Shown here one piece after another: positions 7,527-15,818 of a stretch of DNA of 64,000 bases. Source of the stretch: Bog-756 sp963837805 (GTDB taxonomy: Bacteria; Actinomycetota; Acidimicrobiia; Acidimicrobiales; RAAP-2); the NCBI GenBank assembly GCA_963837805.1, contig CAWIOU010000013.1, positions 151,094 through 215,093 of the forward strand, written 5' to 3'. The notes under the pieces were generated by a model. That model was not told where the DNA came from. It worked only from the letters and a program-made list of their open reading frames with translations, and searched no databases. The position numbers were made by a program, and so were the translations under genes. The stretch's first letter is position 1; every line of letters starts with the position of its first letter.

Positions 7527-9677
7527 TCAACTGATCCTTCGACGTTGAGTCGTGGAAGGATCCGGTCGAGGAGGGGAGGCATGCTCCAGCTCGTTTTGCC
7601 GATTACGAGGATCAGGGCGGGCACGAGCGCCATTCGCACAATCGGCAGCGTCGAGGAGCACTGCGCCGGCTAGGCCGAGGCCGAACATCTTGATCACGAC
7701 CTGTCCGCCAAGCACGAACGAGGCGAATACGAGCACCATGATCGTGGCCGCGGCCGTGATCGTCCGGCCCGTTGCCTGCAGGCCTCGGGTGACGGCCAGC
7801 CGGTTGTCGCCGGTGCGGTGCCACTCCTCGTAGATGCGGGTGACCAAGAAGACCTCGTAGTCCATCGAGAGGCCGAACAGGATAGCGAACAGCATCACCG
7901 GGATGAACACCTCAATCGGTCCCGTCTGGTCGATCCCGAAGACCGAATCAAGCCAACCCCACTGGAATACGGCGACGAGTAGGCCAAACGCGGCGCCTGC
8001 CGAGAGCATGTTCATCACGGCTGCCATCACGGGGATCACGAGGCTGCGGAACAGGGCGGCGAGCAGCAGGGCCGACAGCAGGACGACGATCCCGATGAAC
8101 AGCGGTAGTTTGCTCGACACCACTTGAGCGAAGTCCGCGAAGGTCGCCGTCTGGCCGCCTATGAGCACCCGTATGCCACTGCCCGTCGCGGCCGCGGGAA
8201 GGGTTCTGTTGCGCAGGTGCGTCAGTAGCTCGCCCGTCGAGGCGTCCTGGGGAGAACCGGTCGGGTAGAGGTTGGCGAAGACGACCTGGCGACTGCCTGC
8301 CGTGCCGGGAAGGGTAACTGCGGGGGTGACCGCAGCCACATTGGCGGCATGCGACGCGGCGGTCACTGCCTTGGTGAACGCTTGCTTTTGAGCGTTACCG
8401 GTGACCTCGGCGACGAGTTGCAACGGTCCGTCGTAGCCGGGTCCGAAGCCCTTGGCGAGCAGGTCGTAGGCCTGGTGGGTGGTGGTACCCGCCGGGTCCG
8501 AACCGGCGTCGGACGAACCGAGCCGCATGGAGAGGACCGGGATGGCGAGCGTGACCATCACGAGCACCCCGAGGAGTGCGAACCTGGCCGGGTTGGCTTG
8601 CAGCGCCGCTGCCCACCTGGCCGAGAAGCCCCCCTCGGTGGGTGCTTGTTGGCCGCCGGACAGTCGAGGACGCCCCCGCCGGCCGATGACGTGGGTGCCC
8701 ATGAAACCGAGCAGCGCGGGGAGCAATGTCAGGGCGGCCAGCACGGTGAATGCGACGACCACCGCGGCTGCGATCGCGATTCCGTCCAAGAGGCTCACCC
8801 CGAGCGCGAACATCCCGAGCAAGGCGATGCAGACCGTGATGCCGGCGAACATCACCGCACGGCCCGAGGTATCGACCGCGTCGACCACCGCCTGCTCGAC
8901 GGATTTACCCTGCTGCAGTCCCTGGCGGTGGCGGGTGACGATGAAGAGCGCGTAGTCGACGCCGACGCCCAGCCCGATCAGGATTGAGAGCTGCTCGCTG
9001 AAGTCCGCCATCGTGATCAGGTGCGACAGCAGGCCGACCACCGACACTCCGACGCCGAGCGCGATACCGGCGGTCAGCAGGGGGAGTGCTGCCGCGAATA
9101 ACGACCCGAACACGATCAGCAGCACGATCAGCGCGGCCAGCGCCCCTAAGCCGGCTCCTCCCAGGCTTGGTGGCTCGCTCTGCTCGGCTACCTGCCCGTT
9201 AACCGCGACCTGGAGTCCATCTCCGGCTCCTGCGCGGGCGGTATCGACGAACTGTTTTGCCTGGCTGACGGTGAAGCTCGGCGCCAGCTTCGTCATCGTG
9301 ACTGTCGCAAATGCCACCTTCCCGGACTTTGAGATCTGCGTAGCCCCTGCGGCCGTATATGGGGAAAGGATCGAGGCGACCTCGGGCAGCTTCGCCACCT
9401 GGTCCAGCATCCGCTCAGCTCGTTGCTTTACGACGGCATCGGTAACGGCGCCGTGGTCCACGGCGATCACGACCTGTTCGCGGTCACCGGATGCCTTTGG
9501 CGCGGCCTGTTGCAGCAACTGCTGTGCCTGGTAGCTCTGCGTGCCCTTTAGGCTGAAAGTGTTCTCATAAGCGGAGCCGTGAGCGGCAAGTAAGACACTC
9601 ACTGCAATCAATGCCAGCAGCCAGCTAGAAAGTACGGTTCTGCGGTGCTTTACGCACCAATTCGCGATCGCTCTCAT
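7527..9677 (-). CDS. MMPL-family (RND superfamily) membrane exporter, frameshifted C-terminus
   Basis: About 716 residues in the open frame, with 11-12 predicted membrane helices in two repeats, each with a large extracytoplasmic loop. The proton-relay motifs GVGVDYALFIVTRH and FGLSMDYEVFLVTRIYEEW are present in each half. MMPL proteins export lipids, siderophores or drugs. After LLDAA the frame goes wrong. Removing one G near 7638 restores the usual ending IVRMALVPALILVIG and a native stop at about 7436, so the true protein is roughly 745 residues. The ATG at 9677 is preferred over the upstream TTG because it sits exactly 6 nt beyond a MerR-type -10, giving a leaderless mRNA. It is probably induced by the MerR protein encoded 0.9 kb away. 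Confidence 0.88.
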   Translation of the reverse strand: MRAIANWCVKHRRTVLSSWLLALIAVSVLLAAHGSAYENTFSLKGTQSYQAQQLLQQAAPKASGDREQVVIAVDHGAVTDAVVKQRAERMLDQVAKLPEVASILSPYTAAGATQISKSGKVAFATVTMTKLAPSFTVSQAKQFVDTARAGAGDGLQVAVNGQVAEQSEPPSLGGAGLGALAALIVLLIVFGSLFAAALPLLTAGIALGVGVSVVGLLSHLITMADFSEQLSILIGLGVGVDYALFIVTRHRQGLQQGKSVEQAVVDAVDTSGRAVMFAGITVCIALLGMFALGVSLLDGIAIAAAVVVAFTVLAALTLLPALLGFMGTHVIGRRGRPRLSGGQQAPTEGGFSARWAAALQANPARFALLGVLVMVTLAIPVLSMRLGSSDAGSDPAGTTTHQAYDLLAKGFGPGYDGPLQLVAEVTGNAQKQAFTKAVTAASHAANVAAVTPAVTLPGTAGSRQVVFANLYPTGSPQDASTGELLTHLRNRTLPAAATGSGIRVLIGGQTATFADFAQVVSSKLPLFIGIVVLLSALLLAALFRSLVIPVMAAVMNMLSAGAAFGLLVAVFQWGWLDSVFGIDQTGPIEVFIPVMLFAILFGLSMDYEVFLVTRIYEEWHRTGDNRLAVTRGLQATGRTITAAATIMVLVFASFVLGGQVVIKMFGLGLAGAVLLDAADCANGARARPDPRNRQNELEHASPPRPDPSTTQRRRIS

Positions 9678-9683
9678 ACGGAC

Positions 9684-9714
9684 AGCCAAACAAACCTCAA
9701 GCGCTTGAAGTCAA
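9684..9714 (-). promoter_or_regulatory. MerR-type promoter/operator for the MMPL gene
   Basis: On the reverse strand: -35 TTGACT (9714-9709), a 19-bp spacer containing the palindrome TCAAGCGCTTGA, then -10 TTGGCT (9689-9684) and ATG at 9677. The 19-bp spacer and a palindrome lying between -35 and -10 are the hallmark of MerR-activated promoters. The core is identical to the site before the merR gene. Confidence 0.8.
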
Positions 9715-9899
9715 GGCCCTTCTGAATATCGGTGATTCCGGAGGTCGGCGTCAGGATCGTGCCGGTGGCCTTGCCGAGCCGCCGACCAATCTTTATCGTC
9801 GGCGACGCGAAACCGACGTCGAGGGCGACACCGACCAGAGTCTGATGCACCCTGAGGATGGCAGGCCGTCTGCATAGTTCAGCCACTGATGGACCTGCC

Positions 9900-10334
9900 T
9901 TATCTGCAGCGCAGTCGACGACGTTGGTTCATCCGACGTCGGGCGGTAGAGCTAGATACGGTGTCTCCGTCGACGCGGTACGCGAGACTGGGTGTTCGGA
10001 GATGTTGTGAGAGTGTCCAGCTCACTAACGCTGCAGTGACCTCGTTTCGGAGCATGCGAGCATCGGATCGCCGCTCCGGCGATCCACGTTTGATCAGCGT
10101 GACGGCCAATTGCCGGCGTATCCATGGAGCTTTCGAAGGTAGCGGTCGGGAAGATCGGGGTTCCGCTTCTAGAAGTCGGCTATAGAGACCGAACCGTGGG
10201 TCGCTGAGGTTCTTGTCGCAGACGAGGAGCACGAGTTCACGCAGCTCGGTAAGCGCCGCGTGGACGTCTTGGGGTGCCGGCATTCGCGGAGGTTCAGCAT
10301 GGCCGTCCCCTGCGTGGATATGAATCGGGGTCAC
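9900..10334 (-). CDS. Hypothetical protein
   Basis: A possible 144-residue protein of no recognised family. The middle part (DVHAALTELRELVLLVCDKN, then SDPRFGLYSRLLEAEP) has sensible amphipathic helices and good codon use. The ends, especially the Arg-rich C terminus, look random, so the gene could be shorter or decayed. It lies between the two MerR-type promoters and reads away from merR. No good ribosome site precedes the listed start, and a downstream in-frame Met may be used. No function is assigned. Confidence 0.4.
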   Translation of the reverse strand: MTPIHIHAGDGHAEPPRMPAPQDVHAALTELRELVLLVCDKNLSDPRFGLYSRLLEAEPRSSRPLPSKAPWIRRQLAVTLIKRGSPERRSDARMLRNEVTAALVSWTLSQHLRTPSLAYRVDGDTVSSSTARRRMNQRRRLRCR

Positions 10335-10501
10335 CTTCGGCTCCCGCCGAGTGGCCGAGCCCGGTCAAGGAACGGGGCGCTTTCGCCGAGTGCTCGAGGT
10401 GCTGGGCGTCAAAAAGCCCAAGCCAACGCCATTGTTCGCCATTCCCGGCTCCCGCGGCGCCTGCAGGTGCTACGGGGAGGGCGAACGGGCAAATCTGCCC
10501 C

Positions 10502-10532
10502 TTGACTTCAAGCGCTTGAGGTCTGTTTTACT
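10502..10532 (+). promoter_or_regulatory. MerR-type promoter/operator for the merR-epimerase operon
   Basis: -35 TTGACT (10502-10507), 19-bp spacer with TCAAGCGCTTGA, -10 TTTACT (10527-10532), ATG of the merR gene at 10539. The layout matches the site at 9684-9714 base for base in spacing, again with a start codon 6 nt after the -10, so the transcript should be leaderless and the operon autoregulated. Confidence 0.82.
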
Positions 10533-10538
10533 GGCCTC

Positions 10539-10982
10539 ATGCCAGCTTTGACAATCCAAGACGCAGCCCGCCGGAGCGGGCTCAGTGAGCCGACGCTGCG
10601 CTATTACGAGGAGGTCGGGCTGATTGGCCCAATTGCCCGTGATCCGAGCAGCGGACACCGCCGCTATGGCGAGGAGGAACTCGACACATTGCAGGTGCTC
10701 GCGTGCCTGCGCGCCATGGGCGTCGGGATCGAGGAGATGCGCACCTACCAGGCCAACCGCGCGCTTGGGCACGCCAAAGCGGGCGAGCAGCGCGATCTGC
10801 TGCTGGGGCACGCCGAGCGGGTCGAGGTCGAGATCGAAACGTTGCGCATCCACCTCGACTACCTACGGGCGAAGGCCGCGCTCTGGGATGCCCGCGACCG
10901 TGCGGATGAAGACGCAGAAGCCGAAGCGAACTTGCAGGTACTGAAAGTGCTCCCACGACTAGAGGAGGTAGTGCTCAGATGA
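10539..10982 (+). CDS. MerR-family transcriptional regulator
   Basis: 147 residues: an N-terminal winged helix (TIQDAARRSGLSEPTLRYYE, then GHRRYGEEELDTL) and a long C-terminal dimerisation coiled coil from about residue 80. There are no Cys ligands for a metal, so a metal sensor of the MerR/CueR kind is unlikely. Organic inducers (BmrR/TipA-like logic) or redox control are more plausible. It shares an ATGA overlap with the epimerase gene. Identical 19-bp-spacer promoters precede this gene and the divergent MMPL exporter, so one regulator probably controls export and the reductase together. Confidence 0.92.
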   Translation: MPALTIQDAARRSGLSEPTLRYYEEVGLIGPIARDPSSGHRRYGEEELDTLQVLACLRAMGVGIEEMRTYQANRALGHAKAGEQRDLLLGHAERVEVEIETLRIHLDYLRAKAALWDARDRADEDAEAEANLQVLKVLPRLEEVVLR

Positions 10983-11953
10983 GCTCCAAGGTGTTGGTGA
11001 CAGGCGGGTCCGGATATTTGGGCACGCAGTTGACCGCGGCGCTGCTGCGCGATGGACTCGACGTCCGCGCGACGGTGCGCTCATTGGAAGGTGAGGCCGG
11101 CGTGCGCGAAGCCGTCCGCCGTGGAGGTGCTGACGACACCGGCCTCGAACTGGTGGTCGCCGATCTCACGTCCGACGACGGCTGGCCGGCCGCGCTCGAG
11201 GGTGTGGAGGAGGTTCACCACGTCGCTTCGCCGATCCCGTCGGCCCAGCCCACGGACCCCGACGAGCTGATCGTTCCCGCTCGTGAGGGCACGGTGCGTG
11301 TGCTGAGGGCGGCGCGGGACGCCGGCGCGCGCAGGGTGGTGCTGACCTCTTCGTTCGCGGCGGTGGGATACTCGCCCAAGGCGGTTCGCGACTACACCGA
11401 AGTGGACTGGACCGACCCGGACACGCCAGGGCTGCCGCCTTACCCGCGCTCCAAGGCGATCGCCGAGCGTGCCGCCTGGGACTTCATCGAGACCGAAGGA
11501 GGCGACACCCAGCTGGTGGTGATGAACCCGACATTCATCGCCGGCCCGTCGCTGGTGCCGTCACTTCGTTCGTCGTTGGCCGCCTTCAAGGCGATCATCG
11601 AGGGCACGATGCCGGCGCTGCCACGCCAGCGCTTCGGCGTCGTCGATGTGCGCGACGTCGCCGACGCGCACATCACAGCGATGGCCACTCCTGCCGCCGA
11701 CGGGAAGCGTTACCTGCTGTTGGCGGATGGCCCGACGATCACCTGGCTCGGGCTGGCCCAGGTCCTCCGCGACCACCTCGGGCCTGCAGGCAAGCACGTC
11801 ACGACCGACGAGGTGCCTGGCGAGGACCCGTCGCCGCTGACGATCCACAACGACCGTGCCAAGAAGGAGCTCGACTGGCATCCCCGCCTGGCCGAGACGA
11901 CGATCGTAGAGACCGCCCAAAGCCTGAGCGATCTCGGTCTGCTGGAGAAGTGA
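10979..11953 (+). CDS. NAD(P)-dependent epimerase/dehydratase (dihydroflavonol-4-reductase-like extended SDR)
   Basis: 324 residues. The extended-SDR cofactor motif VTGGSGYLGTQL is at residues 6-17, the serine of the triad in VVLTSSFAAVGY, and the catalytic YPRSK near residue 160. The plant DFR/cinnamoyl-CoA reductase-like branch reduces carbonyls or forms lactone/alcohol products, and the substrate here is unknown. The start overlaps the merR stop (ATGA), so the gene is translationally coupled and under the same inducible promoter. The 133 bp downstream carry no clear terminator. Confidence 0.92.
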   Translation: MSSKVLVTGGSGYLGTQLTAALLRDGLDVRATVRSLEGEAGVREAVRRGGADDTGLELVVADLTSDDGWPAALEGVEEVHHVASPIPSAQPTDPDELIVPAREGTVRVLRAARDAGARRVVLTSSFAAVGYSPKAVRDYTEVDWTDPDTPGLPPYPRSKAIAERAAWDFIETEGGDTQLVVMNPTFIAGPSLVPSLRSSLAAFKAIIEGTMPALPRQRFGVVDVRDVADAHITAMATPAADGKRYLLLADGPTITWLGLAQVLRDHLGPAGKHVTTDEVPGEDPSPLTIHNDRAKKELDWHPRLAETTIVETAQSLSDLGLLEK

Positions 11954-12086
11954 TGCCGTGTGACGTAATCGAAAACCGTGCTGATCACCCACCGGTGGGT
12001 TGTCATTGCATCGCGCAGCCCTTTGCGCCAGCGGATGGCACCTGCTGCTAGCAATTCGCGGCGCGCTCGACGAGCGTCTTCGCTGT

Positions 12087-12491
12087 TCATCGCCCTTTCG
12101 TCGTCATCATGCAGCGCTTGCGGCCATCGTTAAGGTGCGCGTCGTGTTGGCGCCATATGCAGGGGCAGTTGCCATGCGCGGGTTCGGCGCCAGCGAAGGA
12201 AGCCGCAATCCGGTCAAGGTGACGCGCCCAGAGTTGCGGATAGAACGCGGCATCCTCCGCACTTAGGCCGGAGAATTGCACCCTCACATTTGTGCCGTCA
12301 CCCGTCGGGGTGAACGTGATCTCAATGAATGTAGGTGTCGGCGTCGCTGCGTCGGTTCCTTGACGGTCCCATCTAAGCGGCATGCGGTGCGGGGGATCTA
12401 CTTCGATGTAGCGGCCGGCAATTGCCGTCCCGTCGAGGTCGAGGTGGAACGTCTCCCCCACGCGAGGAGCTGTCATCGAAATTCCGTCCAT
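12087..12491 (-). CDS. SRPBCC/AHSA1-family protein, probably N-terminally truncated
   Basis: The 134-residue frame contains the C-terminal two thirds of an AHSA1-type START-like fold (GRYIEVDPPHRMPLRWDRQG, then FIEITFTPTGDGTNVRV, then the helix LWARHLDRIAASF). The first beta strand and helix of the family are missing. Coding-like sequence continues upstream in frame (SWTWTGLVKM) to a TGA with no start codon, which points to a 5' frameshift or deletion. The last ~30 residues look unrelated to the family. These proteins bind hydrophobic ligands and usually sit with ArsR repressors, but none is adjacent here. Between 12492 and 12706 only degraded coding-like fragments are visible. Confidence 0.6.
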   Translation of the reverse strand: MDGISMTAPRVGETFHLDLDGTAIAGRYIEVDPPHRMPLRWDRQGTDAATPTPTFIEITFTPTGDGTNVRVQFSGLSAEDAAFYPQLWARHLDRIAASFAGAEPAHGNCPCIWRQHDAHLNDGRKRCMMTTKGR

Positions 12492-12706
12492 CTTGACGAG
12501 GCCGGTCCACGTCCAAGAGGCACGAGAGTCAGGGTCGGCTGAATGAGTTCACGGAAAGCCAGACCGGAGCAACCCACTGGGAGCGACGAGGTGTCCCAGC
12601 ATCACGAACGGCAGCGGGTCCGCAAGCGCATCGTGTGGATGCACGTGCTTCGTCCAAGTGCCGTGAGCCGACTTCGGCGATGGCTGTGATCGAACCCGGC
12701 TTGGGT

Positions 12707-13313
12707 TCATCTGTCGATGGCAAGGGCAAGAAGGGTATTTACGGCAGTCTCGAACGGACGGGTACTCCGCTGCACCTGGGCGAGTAGAAGTCCTCCTTGG
12801 AGCGTGGCGAGCAGAGTAGTGGCGAGGTCGTCCGGGTCGATGTCCGACGGGAGTTTCCCGTCGGCATGAAGGGATCTGAGTCCATCGCCGATGGCGGCTG
12901 CCCACTGATCGAACCCTGCCGCGATGAGCGCTCGGGCCTCGGGGTCACTCTCGGCGAGTTGACCAACGAGCGAGCCAAGTTGGCAGCCCCCCTTTGCTTT
13001 GGTGCGCTTCGCTGCGGTGATCACCATGTTCCGCCAGGCTTCGACTCCGTTCGCGCTGCTGAGCGCGTGCCGCTGGCGATTGACGATGGTCGTCGGCTTG
13101 GTAGTCGATGACCGCCTGCACGAGTTCGTTCTTGTCGGGAAAGTAGTGGTACATCTGAGAGCCGCTGACTTCCGCCGCCACCTTGACGTCTTCCAAGGTG
13201 GTGCCCGCCACCCCGCGCTCATGGATCAGGGCGGCGGCCTCCTCCACTATTCGTGCCCGGGTGCGTGCTCCCTTGGGGGTGAGCCTCGGCCGGTCACTCG
13301 TCTCGTTGACCAT
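12707..13313 (-). pseudogene. TetR-family transcriptional regulator, one frameshift
   Basis: The N-terminal TetR DNA-binding domain (ARIVEEAAALIHERGVAG, then TTLEDVKVAAEVSGSQMYHY) reads in one frame from the ATG at 13313. From about 13090 the ligand-binding part continues in another frame (ANGVEAWRNMVITAAKR to ETAVNTLLALAIDR, ending at 12707). Together they make a normal ~200-residue TetR/YcdC-like repressor, so a single indel near 13085-13095 splits it. It is divergent from an SDR gene, and a palindrome inside that gene's promoter is the likely operator. If the indel is a sequencing error the gene is intact. Confidence 0.8.
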
Positions 13314-13339
13314 GCACCAATGTTAGCAGGATTTTGGGT

Positions 13340-13368
13340 TTGACAACCCAGTTCTGAACTGTCATAGT
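13340..13368 (+). promoter_or_regulatory. SDR promoter with TetR operator palindrome
   Basis: TTGACA (13340-13345), 17-bp spacer, CATAGT (13363-13368). The spacer holds the palindrome CAGTTC-T-GAACTG (13349-13361), and GGGTT-TGAC-AACCC (13336-13349) overlaps the -35. A repressor bound here would occlude RNA polymerase. Confidence 0.6.
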
Positions 13369-13411
13369 GAGTCGCACAACCCATTTTGATAGCGAGAGGA
13401 CAACACATCGC

Positions 13412-14161
13412 ATGACTGACCTAAGAGGCAAGACGGCTCTGGTAACGGGCTCGACGAGCGGGATCGGCCAGGCGACGGCCATCGCCTTGGCCGCCCGCGG
13501 CGCTCACGTACTGGTAGTCGGACGCAACGAACAACGAGCCAAAGACGTGGTCGCCGAGATCGAAGGCGGCGGCGGTCGCGCATCGTTCAAGCTCACCACG
13601 TTGAGCGACCTCGAATCGGCCCAGGAGCTGGTCGAGTGGGCCACTGAGGCAGGCGACGGTCACGTCGACATCCTCATCAACAACGCTGGCGTCGCCTTGC
13701 TCGGACCAAGCAACGCAGCCACCGAAGCAGAGTTCGACGAGACCTTTGCACTGAACGTCAAGATTCCGTTCTTCCTCGTCGCGTCACTGGCGCCAGCCAT
13801 GGCCGAACGCGGATGGGGTTCGATCGTCAACGTCTCCACGATGGTCGCCAGCTTTGGGCAGGCGGGCATGGCTCTGTATGGCGCCAGCCGGGCAGCTCTC
13901 GAACTCTTGACGAAGGCTTGGGCCGCCGAATACGGCCCGCTTGGTGTTCGGGTCAACGCCGTTTCCCCCGGCCCGACGCGCACCCGGATGATGGAAGCAG
14001 TCCCCGAAGAGATGGTGAATCAGCTCGCAGCACTAGCACCAGCAGGTCGCGTAGCTGAGCCCGAGGAACTTGCTGCGGCGATCGTCTTCCTCGCCAGTGA
14101 TGATGCCAGCTTCGTCCACGGCGTCACTCTTGCGGTCGACGGAGGCCGGGTAGCGACGTAA
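13412..14161 (+). CDS. Classical short-chain dehydrogenase/reductase
   Basis: 250 residues, the classical SDR length. TGSTSGIGQATA is at about residues 12-23, NNAG near 87-90, the catalytic serine region VNVSTMVASFG, YGASRAALE giving YxxxR in place of YxxxK, and the C-terminal VHGVTLAVDGGR. The catalytic lysine after tyrosine is therefore replaced by Arg. That may impair or alter catalysis, though such variants occur in FabG-like paralogues. The start at 13412 follows GAGAGG; the longer frame upstream has no support. It is divergent from the broken TetR gene and precedes a DUF1330 gene. Confidence 0.9.
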   Translation: MTDLRGKTALVTGSTSGIGQATAIALAARGAHVLVVGRNEQRAKDVVAEIEGGGGRASFKLTTLSDLESAQELVEWATEAGDGHVDILINNAGVALLGPSNAATEAEFDETFALNVKIPFFLVASLAPAMAERGWGSIVNVSTMVASFGQAGMALYGASRAALELLTKAWAAEYGPLGVRVNAVSPGPTRTRMMEAVPEEMVNQLAALAPAGRVAEPEELAAAIVFLASDDASFVHGVTLAVDGGRVAT

Positions 14162-14234
14162 CGCCTGTCGGCGGTGACGTTTAAGAGTGAAGACCTAGAA
14201 CACAGATCACAACTAACAACTGAGGAGTATCCAC

Positions 14235-14528
14235 ATGAGCGCATACGTAATTGTCGAATTCACGGTCAAGGACCCGGATGTTTATCGTGAGAAATACGCC
14301 GCCAACGCTGGACAGACGGCCAAAGAGCACGGAGGCGAGGTTCTCGCCAACAGTAACTGGGAGATCCTGCACGGCGATGGCTCGCTCACTTCAGGGGCAC
14401 TCATGCGGTTTCCCGACCATGAGACGGCCGTCAAGTGGTACAACTCGCCTGAATATCAGCAGCTGATCGATGTCCGAAGTGTCGCGATGGATGCCCGTTT
14501 CAGCTTGCTCGACGGCCTGCCTAGCTGA
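14235..14528 (+). CDS. DUF1330 family protein
   Basis: 97 residues with the ferredoxin-like alpha/beta dimeric barrel of DUF1330: an opening AYVIVEFTVKDPDVYREKY, a central LMRFPDHETAVKWYNSPEYQ, and a closing SVAMDARFSLLDGL. The biochemical role of the family is not established. The ribosome site GAGGAG lies at a good distance from the ATG. It follows the SDR by 73 bp on the same strand and probably shares its TetR-controlled promoter. Confidence 0.92.
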   Translation: MSAYVIVEFTVKDPDVYREKYAANAGQTAKEHGGEVLANSNWEILHGDGSLTSGALMRFPDHETAVKWYNSPEYQQLIDVRSVAMDARFSLLDGLPS

Positions 14529-14671
14529 TCGAGGTGGCTCCAGATCCCACCCGGTGCCAACGTGCTCGTCGACCCGCTACGGGTCTATAGCAACCCGGGA
14601 GCACCGGTGGACGCAACCCGGCAAGAGCTGTCCTGCCTGACTAGGCCCACAGAAAACAAGAGGAAATACCA

Positions 14672-15594
14672 ATGAGCACACTCCCAGGAAAGACCGTGCT
14701 GATCACGGGCGCCAACGCCGGGATCGGCAAGGACGTGGCCCGGCAACTGGCATTACGTCCCGAGATCGCACGGATCTACCTGGCGTGCCGGAACCAGAGA
14801 TCGGGCGACAGCGGCAAAGGCCGATCTCGAAGCAGCGACCGGCCGGCGCATCTTCGACATCGTTCTCATGGACGTCGCCGATCTGGGTTCGGTCCGCGCT
14901 GGCCTTGCGGCCATCAACGGATCCGTCGACGCGCTGGTCATGAACGCTGGTGTCATTGGCCCGCAGACGTATGGACTTGACCGCTGACGGGGTCACCACC
15001 GTGTTCGCGACGAACGTCCTTGGCCACGTCGTCCTCCTCGAAGGGCTCCTGAACGAGGATCGGCTTGGCGAGGTTGCGGTCTTGGCCGGAAGTGAAGCAG
15101 TCAGGGGGGTCCCGAAGTTGCGGATGAAGGGGCCAACGTTCGTCTCACACTCCGCCGACGAGTTCGCCACTGTCATCGACGGCAGCTATTTCGCCGGCAA
15201 AAAAGCTGACTTCAACCTCGCTTTCGGGCAGGCCAAGTACATTGGCGCCCTATGGATGGCCTACCTGGCCCGCCAACACCCCGACCGCCGCTTCATCACC
15301 GTGAGCCCCGGCAACACCACCGGCACCCAAGCAGCCAGTGACCTCCCATTGCCGATGCGTATAGCGGCCAAATACATCATGCCCACCCTGGGTCTCTCCC
15401 ACAAACTTGACGTGGGCGCGAAGCGGCTGGTCGACGGCGTCACCGACCCGACCCTGTCGAGCGGCGTGTTCTACGCCAGCGCGGCCAACACGCTTAAAGG
15501 TCCCATGGTCAACCAAGCAGACTTCCTCCCCGACCTGGCCAACCCGTCGTTTCAGGACCACGCCAACGAGGCTATCCACCGCTTTATCTCCTAA
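14672..15594 (+). pseudogene. SDR-family oxidoreductase with two frameshifts
   Basis: Three successive frames build one retinol-dehydrogenase-like SDR: LITGANAGIGKDVARQLAL from 14672; then KADLEAATGRRIFDIVLMDV and DALVMNAGVIG in a second frame from about 14806 to 14985; then TADGVTTVFATNVLGHVVLL onward in a third frame to the stop at 15594. The catalytic tyrosine region is FGQAKYIGAL, so the usual YxxxK cannot be placed with confidence. Indels lie near 14800 and 14975. Removing them would give a ~305-residue enzyme. An AGAGGAAATACC ribosome site precedes the ATG. Confidence 0.8.
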
Positions 15595-15666
15595 AGACAT
15601 TCGCGTGATACCGGGCAGGTAGCGAGAGGGCGGTGAGCCAGCCAAAGCCGAGGGTCAACGCGCCGT

Positions 15667-15715
15667 CTTCGGGTCATCAACCCGAAGGTCTCAGCAGGCA
15701 GCACGTTCTCGGGAC
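15667..15715 (+). repeat. Second tRNA anticodon-arm-like fragment with TTCTCGGGAC motif
   Basis: CTTCGGGT-CATCA-ACCCGAAG forms an 8-bp-stem hairpin at 15667-15687. TCGGG and AACCCGAAGGTC (15669-15690) match tRNA-fMet, with only the loop differing. TTCTCGGGAC follows at 15706-15715, spaced as at 2741-2790. There is no T-run, so a terminator is less likely. The rest of 15595-15818 holds no gene. Confidence 0.5.
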
Positions 15716-15818
15716 CCAACCCGGAAGCGCGGGAACTGATCTGGGCACCCGACGCGTCCCCAACCGGGTCGTCCCTCCGGTCTGCTGTGCTCCCTTGCTG
15801 TAGGCCCTGGTGTGGGGC

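Noticed and set aside
15667..15687. Hairpin considered as a Rho-independent terminator
   Set aside because: No T-run follows the stem, and the sequence matches the tRNA-fMet anticodon arm and is followed by the shared decamer, so a tRNA-derived fragment is a better explanation.
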